Assembly: GCA_948144175.1 (NCBI GenBank)
Contig: CANXME010002463.1
Location: 1,883,001-1,947,000, forward strand
Origin: Closterium sp. NIES-65
Taxonomy: Eukaryota > Streptophyta > Zygnematophyceae > Desmidiales > Closteriaceae
DNA length: 64,000 nt
Direction: 5' to 3'
The notes under the pieces were generated by a model. That model had not been told where the DNA came from. It made no database searches and worked only from the letters and a program-made list of their open reading frames with translations. Both the position numbers and the translations under genes were made by a program. Shown here one piece after another: positions 1 through 11,099 of the stretch. Each line of letters starts with the position of its first letter. Within the stretch, counting starts at the first letter, position 1.

Positions 1-2562
1 GAGCTGCGCGAGTGGTTTGCCCGGCGCTGGAGGCGTACTGCTGGAGCTGGAGCTTCTTCGGGTGCTGAGGGTGCTGGTGCCGCGGGTCCCGGAGGTGCTC
101 GTCCTGGGAGTACTGGAGTTGCTGGGCCCGCGGGTACGTCTGGATCTGGAGCTGCTGAGCTTGGTTGCGCAAAGGCTACTGCTCTTAGTCCTGGAGGCGG
201 TCCCTCTAGGGGTGCTGCTGGTGCTGCTGGAGGTACTGCAGCTGAAGGTGCTGTTTGCGCTGGTACTGTCGCTGGGGGTGCTGGTGCTGTCCTTGCTGTG
301 TCTGGAGTCGCCGCGCGGCCTCGATCGTACTTCTTTCCGCTCCTTCAGCAGGTTCATGGTCCTCCTCCTCCCTTAGAGTGTCCACAGCCTGTCCAGTTAT
401 AGTCACAGTTACCGCCGGCCTCCCCACTGCCTGCTCCTTCTCCCTACACTGGTCCTACTAGAGGTCTTGCTGAGCGTCATGAGCCTGCGTCTCGTCCTGC
501 GTCGCCTGTTCGTGTTGCTCGCACTAGTGGTTGCGATTCGCGTCAGCGTCCTCCTCCTGTCCTTGGCACGCACCGGATGTCTCTGCGTCCGTCCACTGCT
601 CCTCTGCGTGTCCCTTTGCCTTCTCCTCTTGAGTCCTCTCTTCTTGCTCTTGCCGACCCGTAGTCGGACTCTCTTCGTGCTGCCAGTCCTACTGTCACGC
701 ATCTCCTTGCTACTGTCGTCACTGACCCCTTCTTTGAGTCCACTGTTGCATCCGCCCTAGTTGCTGAGCTCGTCGACTTTGCTGCTCGCTGTCGTCTAGA
801 CTACACTGCTAGTCTTGTTGTTGAGTCTGCGTCTGTCTGTCCTCCGTCCGTCGGGGGTGAGTGTGCTCTTGGCACGGACATCCTTGAGGATAGGCAGGAG
901 GAGTTCCAGTGTCTGGCTGCTGCTTCACCTCATCTCGTGTCCGTAGTGCTTACCCCTGAGGGAGACCCGGATGCACTTGACATCCCAACTCCGCGCTCTT
1001 ACGCGGAGGCCGTAGAGGGTCCCTACTCCTCTCAGTGGCAGGCAGCTATGGATGCAGAGATGGCTTCCTGGAAGTCCACAGGCACCTACGTTGACGCGGT
1101 TCCTCCGCCTGGGGCGAACATCGTCAGTGGCATGTGGAGCTTCTGGGTGAAGCGGCCGCCAGGTTCTCCACCTGTCTTCAAGGCGCGCTACGTGGCTCGT
1201 GGCTTCAGTCAGCGGCAGGGAGTTGACTACTTTCAGACCTTCTCTCCCACCCTGAAGATGACCACTCTTTGGGTGCTGCTGCACATAGTCGCTCAGCGCG
1301 ACTACGAGCTTCACTCTCTTGACTTCAGCATAGCTTTCTTGCAGGGTAGCCTGCACGAGGAGATTTGGCTGCGCCGCCCACCTGGCTTCACTGGGACTTT
1401 TCCTCCTGGCACCTAGTGGAGCCTCTGGCGGCCAGTCTACGGTCTCCGCCAGGCACCGCGTGAGTGGCACGACACACTGTGGACTACGCTTGCGGCTCTT
1501 GGGTTTGCTCCCTCTACTGCCGACCCGTCGTTGTTTCTGCGCACCAACACTTCTTTGCCGCCGTTCTACATCCTCGTGTACGTTGACGACTTGGTCTTTG
1601 CCACAGCTGACACTGCTGGACTCGCCCACGTGAAGTTCGAGTTGCAGAAGAGACACACGTGCACAAACCTGGGTGAACTGCGCAGCTACCTTGGCTTGCA
1701 GATCACCCGGGACAGAGCATGCCGCCCCATTACCTTGACTAAGTCACACATGGTGCAGCAGGTCCTTCAGCGCTTCGGCTTCACGTACTCCTCGCCTCAG
1801 GCCACTCCTCTGTCTACTCGCCACTCACTCTCAACTCTGCCTTCGGATGAGTCCGTAGAGTCGAGTGGCCCGTATCCAGAGCTTCTTAGCTGCCTCATGT
1901 ACCTGTTGACCTGCACTCGTCCTAACCTTGAATACCCTCTTAGCATTCTCTCGCGCTATGTTGCTCCTTGGAGACACAGACCGGAGCATATGGCCGCAGC
2001 GAAGAGGGTGTTGCGCTACTTGTGCAGTACGTCGGGCATGGGGCTTGTGCTTGGAGGGCAGAGTCCAGTGGTCCTCACTGGGCACGCAGACGCTTCTTGG
2101 GCTGACGACCAGGCTACGCAGCGGTCGTCATAGGGCTACACCTTCAGCCTTGATTCTGGCTCTGTTTCTTGGCGGGCTACGCGCTCGTCTTCTGTTCGAG
2201 GCTCTTGTTGTGAGGCTGAGATCTATGCCGGGGCCATGGCTGCACAGGAGCTTCGCTTGCTCACCTACCTGCTGAATGACCTCGGAGAGCCGCCTCGTTC
2301 TCCTCCAGTGCTGTACGTAGACAACAAGGCCATGTTGGCCTTGTGTCGAGAGCAGAGACTGGAGCACAGAACGAAGCACATTGCTCTTCGCTACTTCCTT
2401 GCTTGTGAGCTGCAGCAGCGTGGTCAGCTGCGTATTGCGTTCGTGGCCTCTAAGGCCAACACTGCTGATATCTTCACCAAGGCGCTTGCGCCTTGTGATC
2501 ATCAGCACTTCTGTACTCAGCTGGGTCTTGTGCCTGTCTTGCCTCACTTGCTCACCTCTTGA
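1..2562 (+). pseudogene. Copia pol fragment (linker, RT, RNase H), four stops
   Basis: Read in frame 1 this encodes the C-terminal part of a copia polyprotein: the ELREWFARRW linker block, a Pro/Ala-rich stretch, the reverse transcriptase with its YVDD active-site box at 1579-1590, and RNase H ending in the family's usual LLTS. Reverse transcriptase copies element RNA into cDNA and RNase H removes the RNA strand. In-frame TAG codons at 400-402, 661-663, 1414-1416 and 2131-2133 break it; at 1414 and 2131 the other copies have CAG. There is no net frameshift along 2.5 kb, so decay is by point mutation. The fragment cannot be functional as it stands. Confidence 0.88.
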
Positions 2563-2695
2563 CCTTGCTTGTACTGCTACATATATATATACTCCTGCTC
2601 TTGCTTGTCTAGCCTTTTATATATATGTGTGTACTCCTGCATGTGAACTGGCCTTGTGGCCTTGACCTTGTGCTCGGACTGTGCGGTGACTTGTG
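1..2695 (+). mobile_element. Copia element E1, truncated 3' part
   Basis: Remnant of a Ty1/copia retrotransposon of the same family as E2-E6. It enters the window in the pol linker and continues through RT, RNase H and the AT-rich 3' untranslated stretch. The match to the 3' tails of the other copies stops near 2695, before the stretch that leads to the polypurine tract and 3' LTR, so that end is lost. The 5' end lies outside the window. No target duplication can be assessed. Confidence 0.85.
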
Positions 2696-2871
2696 GGGGA
2701 TTACGCACATGTGGGGGGATCACTGTGATCAATCCAAGGCGGGGTCATCGGAGGGAAGCTTCTGAGAAACTTCCTCTCAATAAGTTAGGGTCCAGAGAGT
2801 CGATACTCTGTTAAGTCAGGGTCCACTAACAGCCTAGTCTGTTACAATGTACTCAAAATCAGGGATGGCTC
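2696..2871. other. Pre-insertion DNA left of E2
   Basis: Short non-repeated stretch between the broken end of E1 and E2. Its last five bases, GGCTC (2867-2871), are the target duplication of E2, so the sequence continued originally into 10295. I see no gene in it. Confidence 0.6.
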
Positions 2872-3003
2872 TGTCAGAGTATTATAGCTGATGCATGTTT
2901 GTAGGCTATAGTGGGGTAGCACATATGGGGTACAGCTTTCTAGGGTTGTATTTGTACCCAACTCTGACTTAGTCATTCTCATTCCTGTTTTCTTTGCTTC
3001 ACA
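2872..3003 (+). repeat. E2 5' LTR
   Basis: 132-bp direct terminal repeat with TG...CA ends, identical to 10158-10289. It should carry the element's promoter; I see no clear TATA box. Confidence 0.95.
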
Positions 3004-3014
3004 TGGTATAGAGC
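3004..3014 (+). other. E2 primer-binding site (initiator tRNA-Met type)
   Basis: TGGTATAGAGC starts at the base after the LTR. It matches the plant initiator-Met primer site TGGTATCAGAGC except for one missing C. The same 11-mer occurs in E3 and E6. Confidence 0.85.
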
Positions 3015-3109
3015 GGGTCCTGCCTTAGGACCGTTTTTTTTTAGGGCCCACCGAAGCGCGCCCCGAGGCGCGCCCTTTTTTTTTTTAGCGACCCCTCGGG
3101 TCGCCTTTT

Positions 3110-4010
3110 CCCTCGCGGCCCCGCTGTCCCTCAGACGCGGCCCCGCCACCTCTCCTGATCGTGGCCCCGCCGCCTGCTTGATCGCGGCCACGCCGCCTGC
3201 TTGACGCGGCCCCGCCGCCTCCCCTGATGCGGCCCCGCCGCCTCCCCTGAAGCGGCCCCGCCGCCTCCCCTGACGCGGCCCCGCCGCCTGCCCTGAAGCG
3301 GCCCCGCCTCCCCTGCCGCGGCCCCGCCGCCGCCTCTGACGGCCCCGCCGCTGCACCCTACACCCCGCCGCTGCACCCTACGGCCCGCCGCCTCTGACGG
3401 CCCCGCCGCTGCACCCTTGGCCCGCCGCTGCTCCTGCCGGCCCGCCGCCTCACCTGACGGCCCCGCCGCTGCTCCTGCCGGCTCGCCGCTGCTCCTGTCG
3501 GCCCGCCGCCTCACCTGACGGCCCCGCCGCTGCTCCTGCCGGCCCGCCGCTGCTCCTGCCGGCCCGCCGCTGCACCTGCCGGCCCGCCGCTGCACCCAGC
3601 GGCCCGCCGCTTCACCTGACGGCCCCGCCGCTGCACCTGCCGGCCTGCCGCTGCACCCTACGGCCCGCCGCCTGCACCTGCCGGCCCACCGCTGCACCTG
3701 CCGGCCCGCCGCTGCACCTGCCGGCCCGCCGCTGCACCTGCCGGCCCGCCACTGCACCGGTCGACCCGCCGCTGCACCTGACGGCCCCGCCCCTGCATCG
3801 CCCGGGAGCCGAGCCGCCCAACGCCGAGCCGCCCGGGACCCGAGCCGCCCTGCCGCCGAGCCGCCCGGGAGCCGAACCGCCCTGCACCCGAGCCGCCCAG
3901 CCGCCGAGCTGCCCAGGAGCCGAGCCGCCCTGCGCCCGAGCCGCCCAGCCGCCGAGCCGCCCGGGAGCCGAGCCGCTGTGCACCCGAGCCGCCCGGTCGC
4001 TGAGCCGCCT
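3110..4010 (+). repeat. GC-rich tandem leader array of E2
   Basis: About 0.9 kb of degenerate tandem repeats of roughly 20 bp, built around GGCCCCGCCGCTGCACC and turning into GAGCCGCCCGGGAGCC-type units near 3800. It lies between the primer-binding site and the gag ATG. Long open frames on both strands here result from the biased repeat and are not genes. Every copia copy in the window has its own version of this array. Confidence 0.85.
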
Positions 4011-4108
4011 TTCTGCATAGCTGCACGACCTGCCCTGCCTGGTGAGCACAGTCCCACTGACACTGCGAGCTCTTTCCCTACTGCTTGCACTGCGTCGCTG
4101 TCGCCGCC

Positions 4109-7100
4109 ATGGCTACCCCTAGTGTCCTAGCTTTTGACGCTGAGGGTCGCGCCATTGATTTTGAGGTCTGGTTAGACGACCTGCAGCTGTTCTTACAGTG
4201 CGACAGGGCTGACGACCTTTCTCTCTTTGACCTCACCTCTGGCGCCTCTCCTGCCCCTGTTGCTGATGCTAATCCCGCTGTCCGCTCTAAGTGGGCCACC
4301 CGCGATGCTGCTGCACGTCTTGCTGTGCGTCGCCACCTCCCTACCTCTGAGCGTGCGCACTTTAGTCACTACAAGAGTGCTCAGACCTTGTACGACGCTG
4401 TAGTTGCGCGCTACTCCTCCCCTGCCACTGCTGCACTGAGCCGTCTCATGCTTCCCTACCTCTTTCCTGACCTCTCTGCCTTTCCCACTGTCGCTGACCT
4501 CATTACACACCTCCGCACTAGTGACACTCGCTACCGCGCCGCCCTTCCTGCTGAGTTCTGCGCTAAGAACCCCCCCCCCCATGTACATCGCTCTCTACTA
4601 CGTAGTCGCGCGCCTCCCTGACTCCCTTCGCGTCGTCAGGGACCACTTTCTCGCAGTCTGTCCCACCACCCTCACCGTCGACCTCCTCGAGAAGGCCCTC
4701 CTCGCAGCGGAGAAGAGCATAGTCGCTGTAGGTGCTTCTCGTGGTGACCCTCGCACCCCCATCTTTGAGGGGTGCTCTCCTTCCCCCTTGCTGCCCTCTG
4801 TTGCCTCTGCTGCTGCTGCCGACCTGCTTGGTCTTGAGTCGGTCGGCGCGGCGTCTGCCCCTAGTGGGAGACGTCGCTCCAGCAAGGGCAAGGGGGGCAA
4901 GGGCGCGGGTGGAGCTGGAGGGGGCGGTGGCGGTGGCGGCGGTGGCGGCGGAGGGAGTGGGGGTGGCGGCGGGACTAGTGGCGGAGGTGGTGTTGGTGGT
5001 GGCAGCAGTGGCGGAGACGGTGGTGGTGGTGCCAGCGGTGGTGGTGGAGGCAGCGGCGGTGGTGGAGGCGGCGGAGGTGGAGGCGGTGGAGGCGGCAGCG
5101 GAGGAGGCGGTGGTGGTGGTGGAGGTGGAGCTGGTCGAGGTGGTACCCAGCAGCAGCGCTCGCGGGACATCCCTCCGCCTCAGCAGCTTCGTGAGTGGTA
5201 TGCTGGGCGTCAGAGGGGTGGGGGTGCTGGTCCCTGCACCTACGTTCTTCGTTCCGGCGACCGCGCGGGTGAGCAGTGTGGGGGTGCCCACGCCACCCAG
5301 CGCTGCTTTGGCCGCCTGACGGACGCTTGGCGTCAGCAGTTCCCTGGGGCTAGTGAGATCCCTCGCTGGGATGAGCTTCTCAGGGCTGGTGTAGCGATCT
5401 TTGATCTTGATTTTGATGCTATCCTTGCTGCTATGTATGTTGTGGATTATAGTGAGGAGAATGAGGGTTACCGTTGTTTCCAGCCCGACCCGGGCATTGT
5501 GAGGCTGCTGCTCTAGGTGCCAGTGCGTCTGTGCTCTCAGGTACTGGTGAGACTGCGCTCTCAGGTACTGCGTCGTCCTCGTCCTCCCTCACTTTCACAC
5601 TTGACTCCGGAGCTTCTCGCTCCTTCTTTCGAGACCGCACTACCCTTACGCCGCTCGGCCGGCCGGTTGCGGTCTCCCTTGCTGACCCCTCTGGGGGTCC
5701 TGTCCTGTCTCACTTCTCCACTGTCCTCCCGTGTCCGGCTGCCCCTTCGGGCACCCTGTCGGGTCTGTACCTTCCCTCGTTCTCTACGAACTTGGTGAGT
5801 GGAGCGGACCTGCAGGATGTGGGGGTTCACCAGTTCACTCCTGCGAGTCAGCGGGTGACCCACTGCACGGAGGCACGCACAGGCCGACACCTGGCCACGT
5901 TCTCGCGTCGGCCGGGGTCGAGTCCCTACACCCTGACCGTTGAGTCTCCTCCTGTCCCTGCGTCTGGTCAGGTGGCTGCGTCGGGTCAGGTGCTTGCTGC
6001 TGCGTCCCGGTCAGGTCCTGAGTCTGCCCCCTGTTCTTGTCGCCTCCTGTCTCACGAGACTCTCCTGTGGCACCACCGTCTTGGCCACCCCTCCTTGCCC
6101 CGTCTTCGGAGCATGGCTTCCCGTGTCCTTGTCTCTGGTCTTCCCCAGTCTCTCCCTCCTCTCCCCTCCGGGCCGGGACCTTCCTGTGTCCCCTGTGTCG
6201 AGGGTCGCCTCCGGGCTACTCCTCACTCCTCCCACTTCCCCCCAACAGAGGCTCCCCTGCAGACGCTTCACATGGATGTGTGGGGCCCAGCCCCCGTCCG
6301 TGGGCAGGGTTACGAGCGCTACTTCCTGTTGGTGGTTGACGACTACTCGCGTTACACCACAGTCCTCCCCTTGCGCAGCAAGGGTGCGGTCACTGAGGTA
6401 CTGATCGACTGGATCCGCGAGGCTCGTCTCCAGCTCAGGAAGAGCTTCGGCTCGGACTTTCCTGTTCTGCGTCTGCACTCTGACAGAGGCGGAGAGTTCT
6501 CTTCTCGCCTTCTGCGGGACTACTGTCGTGCACGGGGGATCCGCCAGACCTTCACGCTTCCGGACTCACCACAGCAAAATGGGATTGCTGAGCGCCGCAT
6601 TGGCATGGTCATGGATGTCGCTCGTACGTCCATGATGCATGCGGCTGCCCCCCATTTTCTGTGGCCGTTTGCGGTGAGGTACGCGGCGCATCAGCTCAAC
6701 CTTCACCCCCGGGTCTCTCGGCCTGCGATGTCCCCAGCCTTGCTGTGGACGGGGAAGGTTGGCGATGCGTCTGTGTTCCGTGTCTGGGGATCTCGGGCGT
6801 TTGTCCGCGACTTGTCTGCGGACAAGCTGTCCCCTCGTGCTGCTCCCTGTGTCTTCCTTGGCTTCCCCACTGACGCCCCAGGGTGGCAGTTTTACCACCC
6901 CTCCTCTCGTCGTGTTCTGTCCTCCCAGGACGTCACGTTCGACGAGTCAGTCCCCTTCTACCGTCTCTTCCCCTACCGCACTCCTTCCCTCCCCCCTCCC
7001 CCGGACTTCCTTGTGCCGGTTCCCCCCCCGGTAGACCCCCTCCCCCCTCAGGTTCCTGCCCCCTCAGGTGTGTCCCAGGTAGACGCCGTTGACCCGGTCG

Positions 7101-9946
7101 AGGTTACTGGTGACTCTGGTGCTGCTGCGGGTGCTGAGCCTGGGGGTGCTGACTCTGGGGGTGCTGTGCGCGGGGGTGCTGAGCCTGGGGGTGCTACTGC
7201 TGGGGGTGCTGGGCCTGAGGGTGCTATTGCGGAGGGTGCGGAGCCTCGGGGTGCTGAGCCGGGGGGTGCTGTGCCTGGAGGTGCTGGGTCTGGGGGTGCT
7301 GGGTCGGGAGCTGCTGAGCCTGGGGGTGCTGAGCTGGGAGCTGCTGAGCCTGGGGGTGCTGCGTCTGGGGCTGCTGAGCCTGGGGTTTCTCCTGCTGATG
7401 CGTCTCGCCGGGAGCCCCTCTCTCCACAGGAGCTGCGCGAGTGGTTCGCTCGCCGCTGGAGGCGTGCTGCTGAGTCTAGAGGTGCTGCTGGAGCTGGAGC
7501 TGGAGCTTCTTCGACCGTCGAGGGTGCGGGTGCTGCCGGTCCCGGAGCTGCTGGACCTGCGGGTCCTCCTGGAGCTGGAGCTGCTGAGGGCGCTGGTGCT
7601 GAGCCTACTGCTGTTGGTCCTGCCGCTGGAGGTGTGGGTGGCGCTGGTGCTGTCGCTGAGGGTGCTGGTGCTGTCCCTGCTGCGTCTGGAGCTGCCGCGC
7701 GGCCTCGGCCGTACTTCGTTCCGCTCCTGCAGCAGGTTCTTGGTCTTTCTCCTCCTGTAGAGGGTCCACCGCCTGTCCAGTCGCAGTCCCTGCTGGAGCC
7801 TTCCTCTCCCCTGCCTGCTCCCTCTCCTTACACTGGTCCTACTGGAGGTCTTGCTGAGCGTCGTGAGCCTGCGTCTCGTCCCGCGTCGCCTGTTCGTGCT
7901 GCTCGCGCTAGTGGTCGCAGTTCGCGTCAGCGTCCTCCTCCTGTCCCTGGCACGCACCGGATGTCTTTGCGTCCGTCCACTGCTCCTCTGCGTGCCCCTT
8001 TGCCTTCTCCTCTGGAGTCCTCTCTTCCTGCGCTTGCCGACCCTGAGTCGGACTCTCTTCGTGCTGCCAGTCCTACTGTCACGCGTCTGCTTGCTACTGT
8101 CGTCACTGACCCCTCTTTTGAGTCCACTGCTGCGTCTGCTCTAGTCGCTGAGCTCGTCGACTTTGCTGCTCGCTGTCGTCTCGACTACGCTGCTAGTCTT
8201 GTTGCTGAGTCTGCGTCTGTCTGTCCTCCGTCCGTCGGGGGTGAGTGTGCTCTTGGCACGGACGTCCTAGAGGACAGACAGGAGGAGTTACAGTGTCTAG
8301 CGGCTGCTTCACCTCATCTCGCGTCTGTACTGCTTGCCCCTGAGGGAGACCCGGATGCACTAGACATCCCGACTCCGCGTTCTTACGCGGAGGCCGTAGA
8401 GGGTCCCTACTCCTCTCAGTGGCAGGCAGCTATGGATGCAGAGATGGCTTCCTAGAAGTCCACAGGCACCTACGTTGACGCGGTTCCCCCTCCTGGGGCG
8501 AACATTGTCAGTGGCATGTGGATCTTCAGGGTGAAGCGGCCGCCGGGCTCTCCACCTGTCTTCAAGGCGCGGTACGTTGCTCGTGGCTTCAGTCAGCGGC
8601 AGGGAGTTGACTACTTTCAGACCTTCTCTCCCACCCCGAAGATGACCACTCTTCGGGTGCTGCTGCACATAGCCGCTCAGCGCGACTACGAGCTTCACTC
8701 TCTCGACTTCAGCACTGCGTTCCTGCAGGGTAGCCTGCACGAGGAGATCTGGCTGCGCCGTCCACCTAGCTTCACTGGGACTTTCCCTCCTGGCACCCAG
8801 TGGAGCCTCCGACGGCCAGTCTACGGTCTCCGCCAGGCATCGCGTGAGTGGCACGACACACTGAGGACTACGCTTGCGCCTCTTGGGTTTGCTCCTTCTA
8901 CTGCTGACCCGTCGCTGTTTCTTCGCACCGACACTTCCCTGCCGCCGTTCTACATCCTCGTGTACGTCGACGACTTGGTCTTTGCCACAGCGGACACTGC
9001 TGGACTCGCCTACGTGAAGTCCGAGCTGCTGAAGAGACACACGTGCACTGACCTGGGTGAACTGCGCACCTACCTTGGCTTGCAGATCACTCGGGACAGA
9101 GCACGTCGCACCATTACCTTGACTCAGTCACACATGGTGCAGCAGGTCCTTCAGCGCTTCGGCTTCACGTACTCCTCGCCTCAGGCCACTCCTCTGCCTA
9201 CTCGCCACTCACTCTCAGCTCTGCCTTCGGATGAGTCCGTAGAGTCGAGTGGTCCGTATGCAGAGCTTGTTGGCTGCCTCATGTACCTGATGACCTGCAC
9301 ACGACCTGACCTTGCATACCCTCTGAGCATTCTTGCACGCTATGTTGCTCCTGGGAGACACAGACCAGAGCACATGGCTGCAGCGAAGAGGGTATTGCGC
9401 TACCTGTGCAGTACGTCGGGCATGGGGCTAGTGCTTGGAGGGCGGAGTCTAGTGGTCCTTACCGGCCACGCGGACGCTTCTTGGGCTGACGACCAGGCTA
9501 CGCAGCGGTCGTCACAGGGTTACACCTTCAGCCTTGGTTCCGGCTCTGTCTCGTGGCGGTCTACTCGCTCGTCTTCGGTTCTCGGCTCCAGTTGTGAGGC
9601 TGAGATCTACGCCGGGGCCATGGCTGCACAGGAGCTTCGCTGGCTCACCTACCTGCTGACTGACCTTGGAGAGCCGCCTCGTTCTCCTCCAGTGCTGTAC
9701 GTAGACAACAAGGCCATGCTGGCCTTGTGTCGAGAGCAGCGCTTGGAGCACAGAACGAAGCACATTGCTCTCCGCTACTTCCTTGCTCGTGAGCTGCAGC
9801 AGCGTGGACAGTTGCGACTTGCGTACGTGGCCTCTGAGGCCAACACTGCTGATGTGTTCACCAAGGCACTCGCGCCTTGTGACCATCAGCGCTTTTGCAC
9901 CCAGCTGGGTCTTGTGCCTGTCTTGCCTCACTTGCTCTCCTCTTGA
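4109..9946 (+). pseudogene. Copia gag-pol polyprotein of E2, broken
   Basis: Order: gag from MATPSVLAFDAEGRAIDF, poly-glycine tract (about 4910-5150), Cys-His motif, aspartic protease (LDSGAS), integrase zinc motif with CVPC, integrase core, Ala-Glu-Pro-Gly-Gly repeat (about 7120-7390), RT with YVDD at 8963-8974 and RNase H ending at 9946. Integrase keeps its catalytic blocks (HMDVWGP, HSDRGGEF, NGIAERR). Three breaks are visible: an 11-C run at 4570-4580 shifts the frame by +1; a 22-nt deletion near 5500 relative to E6 shifts it again; TGG has become TAG at 8453-8455. The ATG at 4109 is chosen because the family's conserved gag start follows it. Without recoding it cannot make a full polyprotein, so recent movement would need proteins from a relative such as E4. 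Confidence 0.9.
4570..4580 (+). other. C11 run at a shared gag frameshift (E2)
   Basis: Eleven consecutive Cs just before ATGTACATC in gag. Upstream coding is in the frame of 4109; downstream coding continues one base forward. Without a shift translation stops at 4619-4621, giving a 170-residue gag fragment. E3 (12490-12500) and E6 (44321-44331) have the same run length; E4 and E5 have an in-frame sequence here. Confidence 0.85.
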
Positions 9947-10157
9947 CTTCACTTGTACTGTGACATATATATATACCTGCTCTTGCTTGTCTAGTTTTAT
10001 ATATATGTCTGTACTCCTGCATGTGAACTGGCCTCTGGCCCTCCTCTTGTGCTCGGACTGTGTGGTGACTTTGTGATCCACCCTGAGCTTGCTTTGCTTT
10101 GCTTTGCTTGACTGGTCTTGTGACCCCTTGTTCTCCCCCACTTAGCCTATGGGGGTG

Positions 10158-10289
10158 TGTCAGAGTATTATAGCTGATGCATGTTTGTAGGCTATAGTGG
10201 GGTAGCACATATGGGGTACAGCTTTCTAGGGTTGTATTTGTACCCAACTCTGACTTAGTCATTCTCATTCCTGTTTTCTTTGCTTCACA
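10158..10289 (+). repeat. E2 3' LTR
   Basis: 132 bp, identical to 2872-3003, preceded by a purine-rich CCTATGGGGGTG and followed by the GGCTC target duplication. Confidence 0.95.
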
Positions 10290-10294
10290 GGCTC

Positions 10295-10855
10295 AACTAT
10301 TACTCTGATTGGATCAGGGCTGAAAATTCAATAACTCTGAAATTTCAGTCTCCACAAAGTGGAAAGCCTGGAATCACCATGAAATCAGGGTAATTACCCT
10401 GATAAAATCAGCCCTGGGAAATAGGGAGGCGAGGTTTGGAGGGGAAGAGACCGGGTGAGGGGGGTAATTATATCGCGATGCCGCAAGAAGTTCCAGTACC
10501 ATATACAAGGCATTCATTGTTGCAGCGTGGCCTGCATGCAAGTGTCCGATAGGTGAAATTGGTACTTTTTCTTATCATCTGCCCTCGTAACTCATCCTTA
10601 AATTTATGCCCTTACATACATTTCATATTGGCCTTGTTTTTCATCCTCCCCCTTCTCTCCCTCACCCAGCCTTGCAAAACTAGGCTTGAACCATCTCTAT
10701 ATATTATCAAGCTTCGTTCCTTTTTCCCCTCCTTCCTTCGACCTGTTGTTTCTAGCAGCATCTGCTGCGCTGCATCATCCTTCAGCCTCCACGCTTCATA
10801 ATGTGAGTTAAAACCATTTGAAGTCGAGTTAAGTACAAACATCTCATCAATTTAC
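10295..10855. other. Pre-insertion DNA between E2 and E3
   Basis: 560 bp continuing the DNA found at 2696-2871. It holds a cluster of palindromes at 10315-10416 and otherwise AT-richer sequence with no convincing gene. It ends in TTTAC (10851-10855), the target duplication of E3. Confidence 0.6.
10315..10416. repeat. Small inverted-repeat unit (MITE-like)
   Basis: Nine-base inverted ends CAGGGCTGA (10315-10323) and TCAGCCCTG (10408-10416) enclose two perfect palindromes: CTGAAATTTCAG at 10337-10348 and the 20-base ATCAGGGTAATTACCCTGAT at 10384-10403. CAGGG ends recall hAT-type transposons, but the flanking 8-mers do not match, so this is only a candidate. Confidence 0.35.
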
Positions 10856-10988
10856 TATCAAAACATTATAGCTTATACATTTGTGTAGGCTGTAGTGGGG
10901 TAGCCCATAAGGGGTACAACCCAATTAGCGTTAGTACTTGTACCCAACTCTTTCATAGTTCATTCATTCTCTCATTTCATTCTTCACA
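10856..10988 (+). repeat. E3 5' LTR
   Basis: 133 bp; starts TATCAAAACATT where the 3' copy has TGTCAGAACATT. The loss of the terminal G is a mutation in a base normally needed for integration, so it arose after insertion. Confidence 0.92.
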
Positions 10989-11099
10989 TGGTATAGAGCT
11001 GGTTCCCTCGTGGGAGCTATTCCTAGGGCCCACCAACTTTTCTTTCCTGCCAGGAGCACGCTTGGCCCCTGCCCGATTCGCGCCCCGAGTCGTCTCCCC

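Larger units (their letters stand above)
2872..10289 (+). mobile_element. Copia LTR retrotransposon E2, complete
   Basis: A full-length 7,418-bp Ty1/copia element. The two 132-bp LTRs (2872-3003 and 10158-10289) begin TGTCAG, end TTCACA and are identical base for base. The element is flanked by a perfect 5-bp duplication, GGCTC at 2867-2871 and 10290-10294. A primer-binding site follows the 5' LTR directly, and a purine-rich CCTATGGGGGTG precedes the 3' LTR. Identical LTRs indicate a recent insertion, although the internal reading frame is broken. Confidence 0.96.

Noticed and set aside
3131-4090. Long Gly/Ala/Arg-rich minus-strand frames in the GC-rich leader arrays (also at 11100-11960, 25555-26380, 43110-43840)
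   Set aside because: The arrays lie between primer-binding site and gag of copia elements, and repeats with a biased unit stay open in several frames. No conserved start or domain.
4598-5170. Proline-rich minus-strand frames opposite the gag poly-glycine tract (also in E5 and E6)
   Set aside because: They are the mirror of GGN repeats in a well-supported sense gene.
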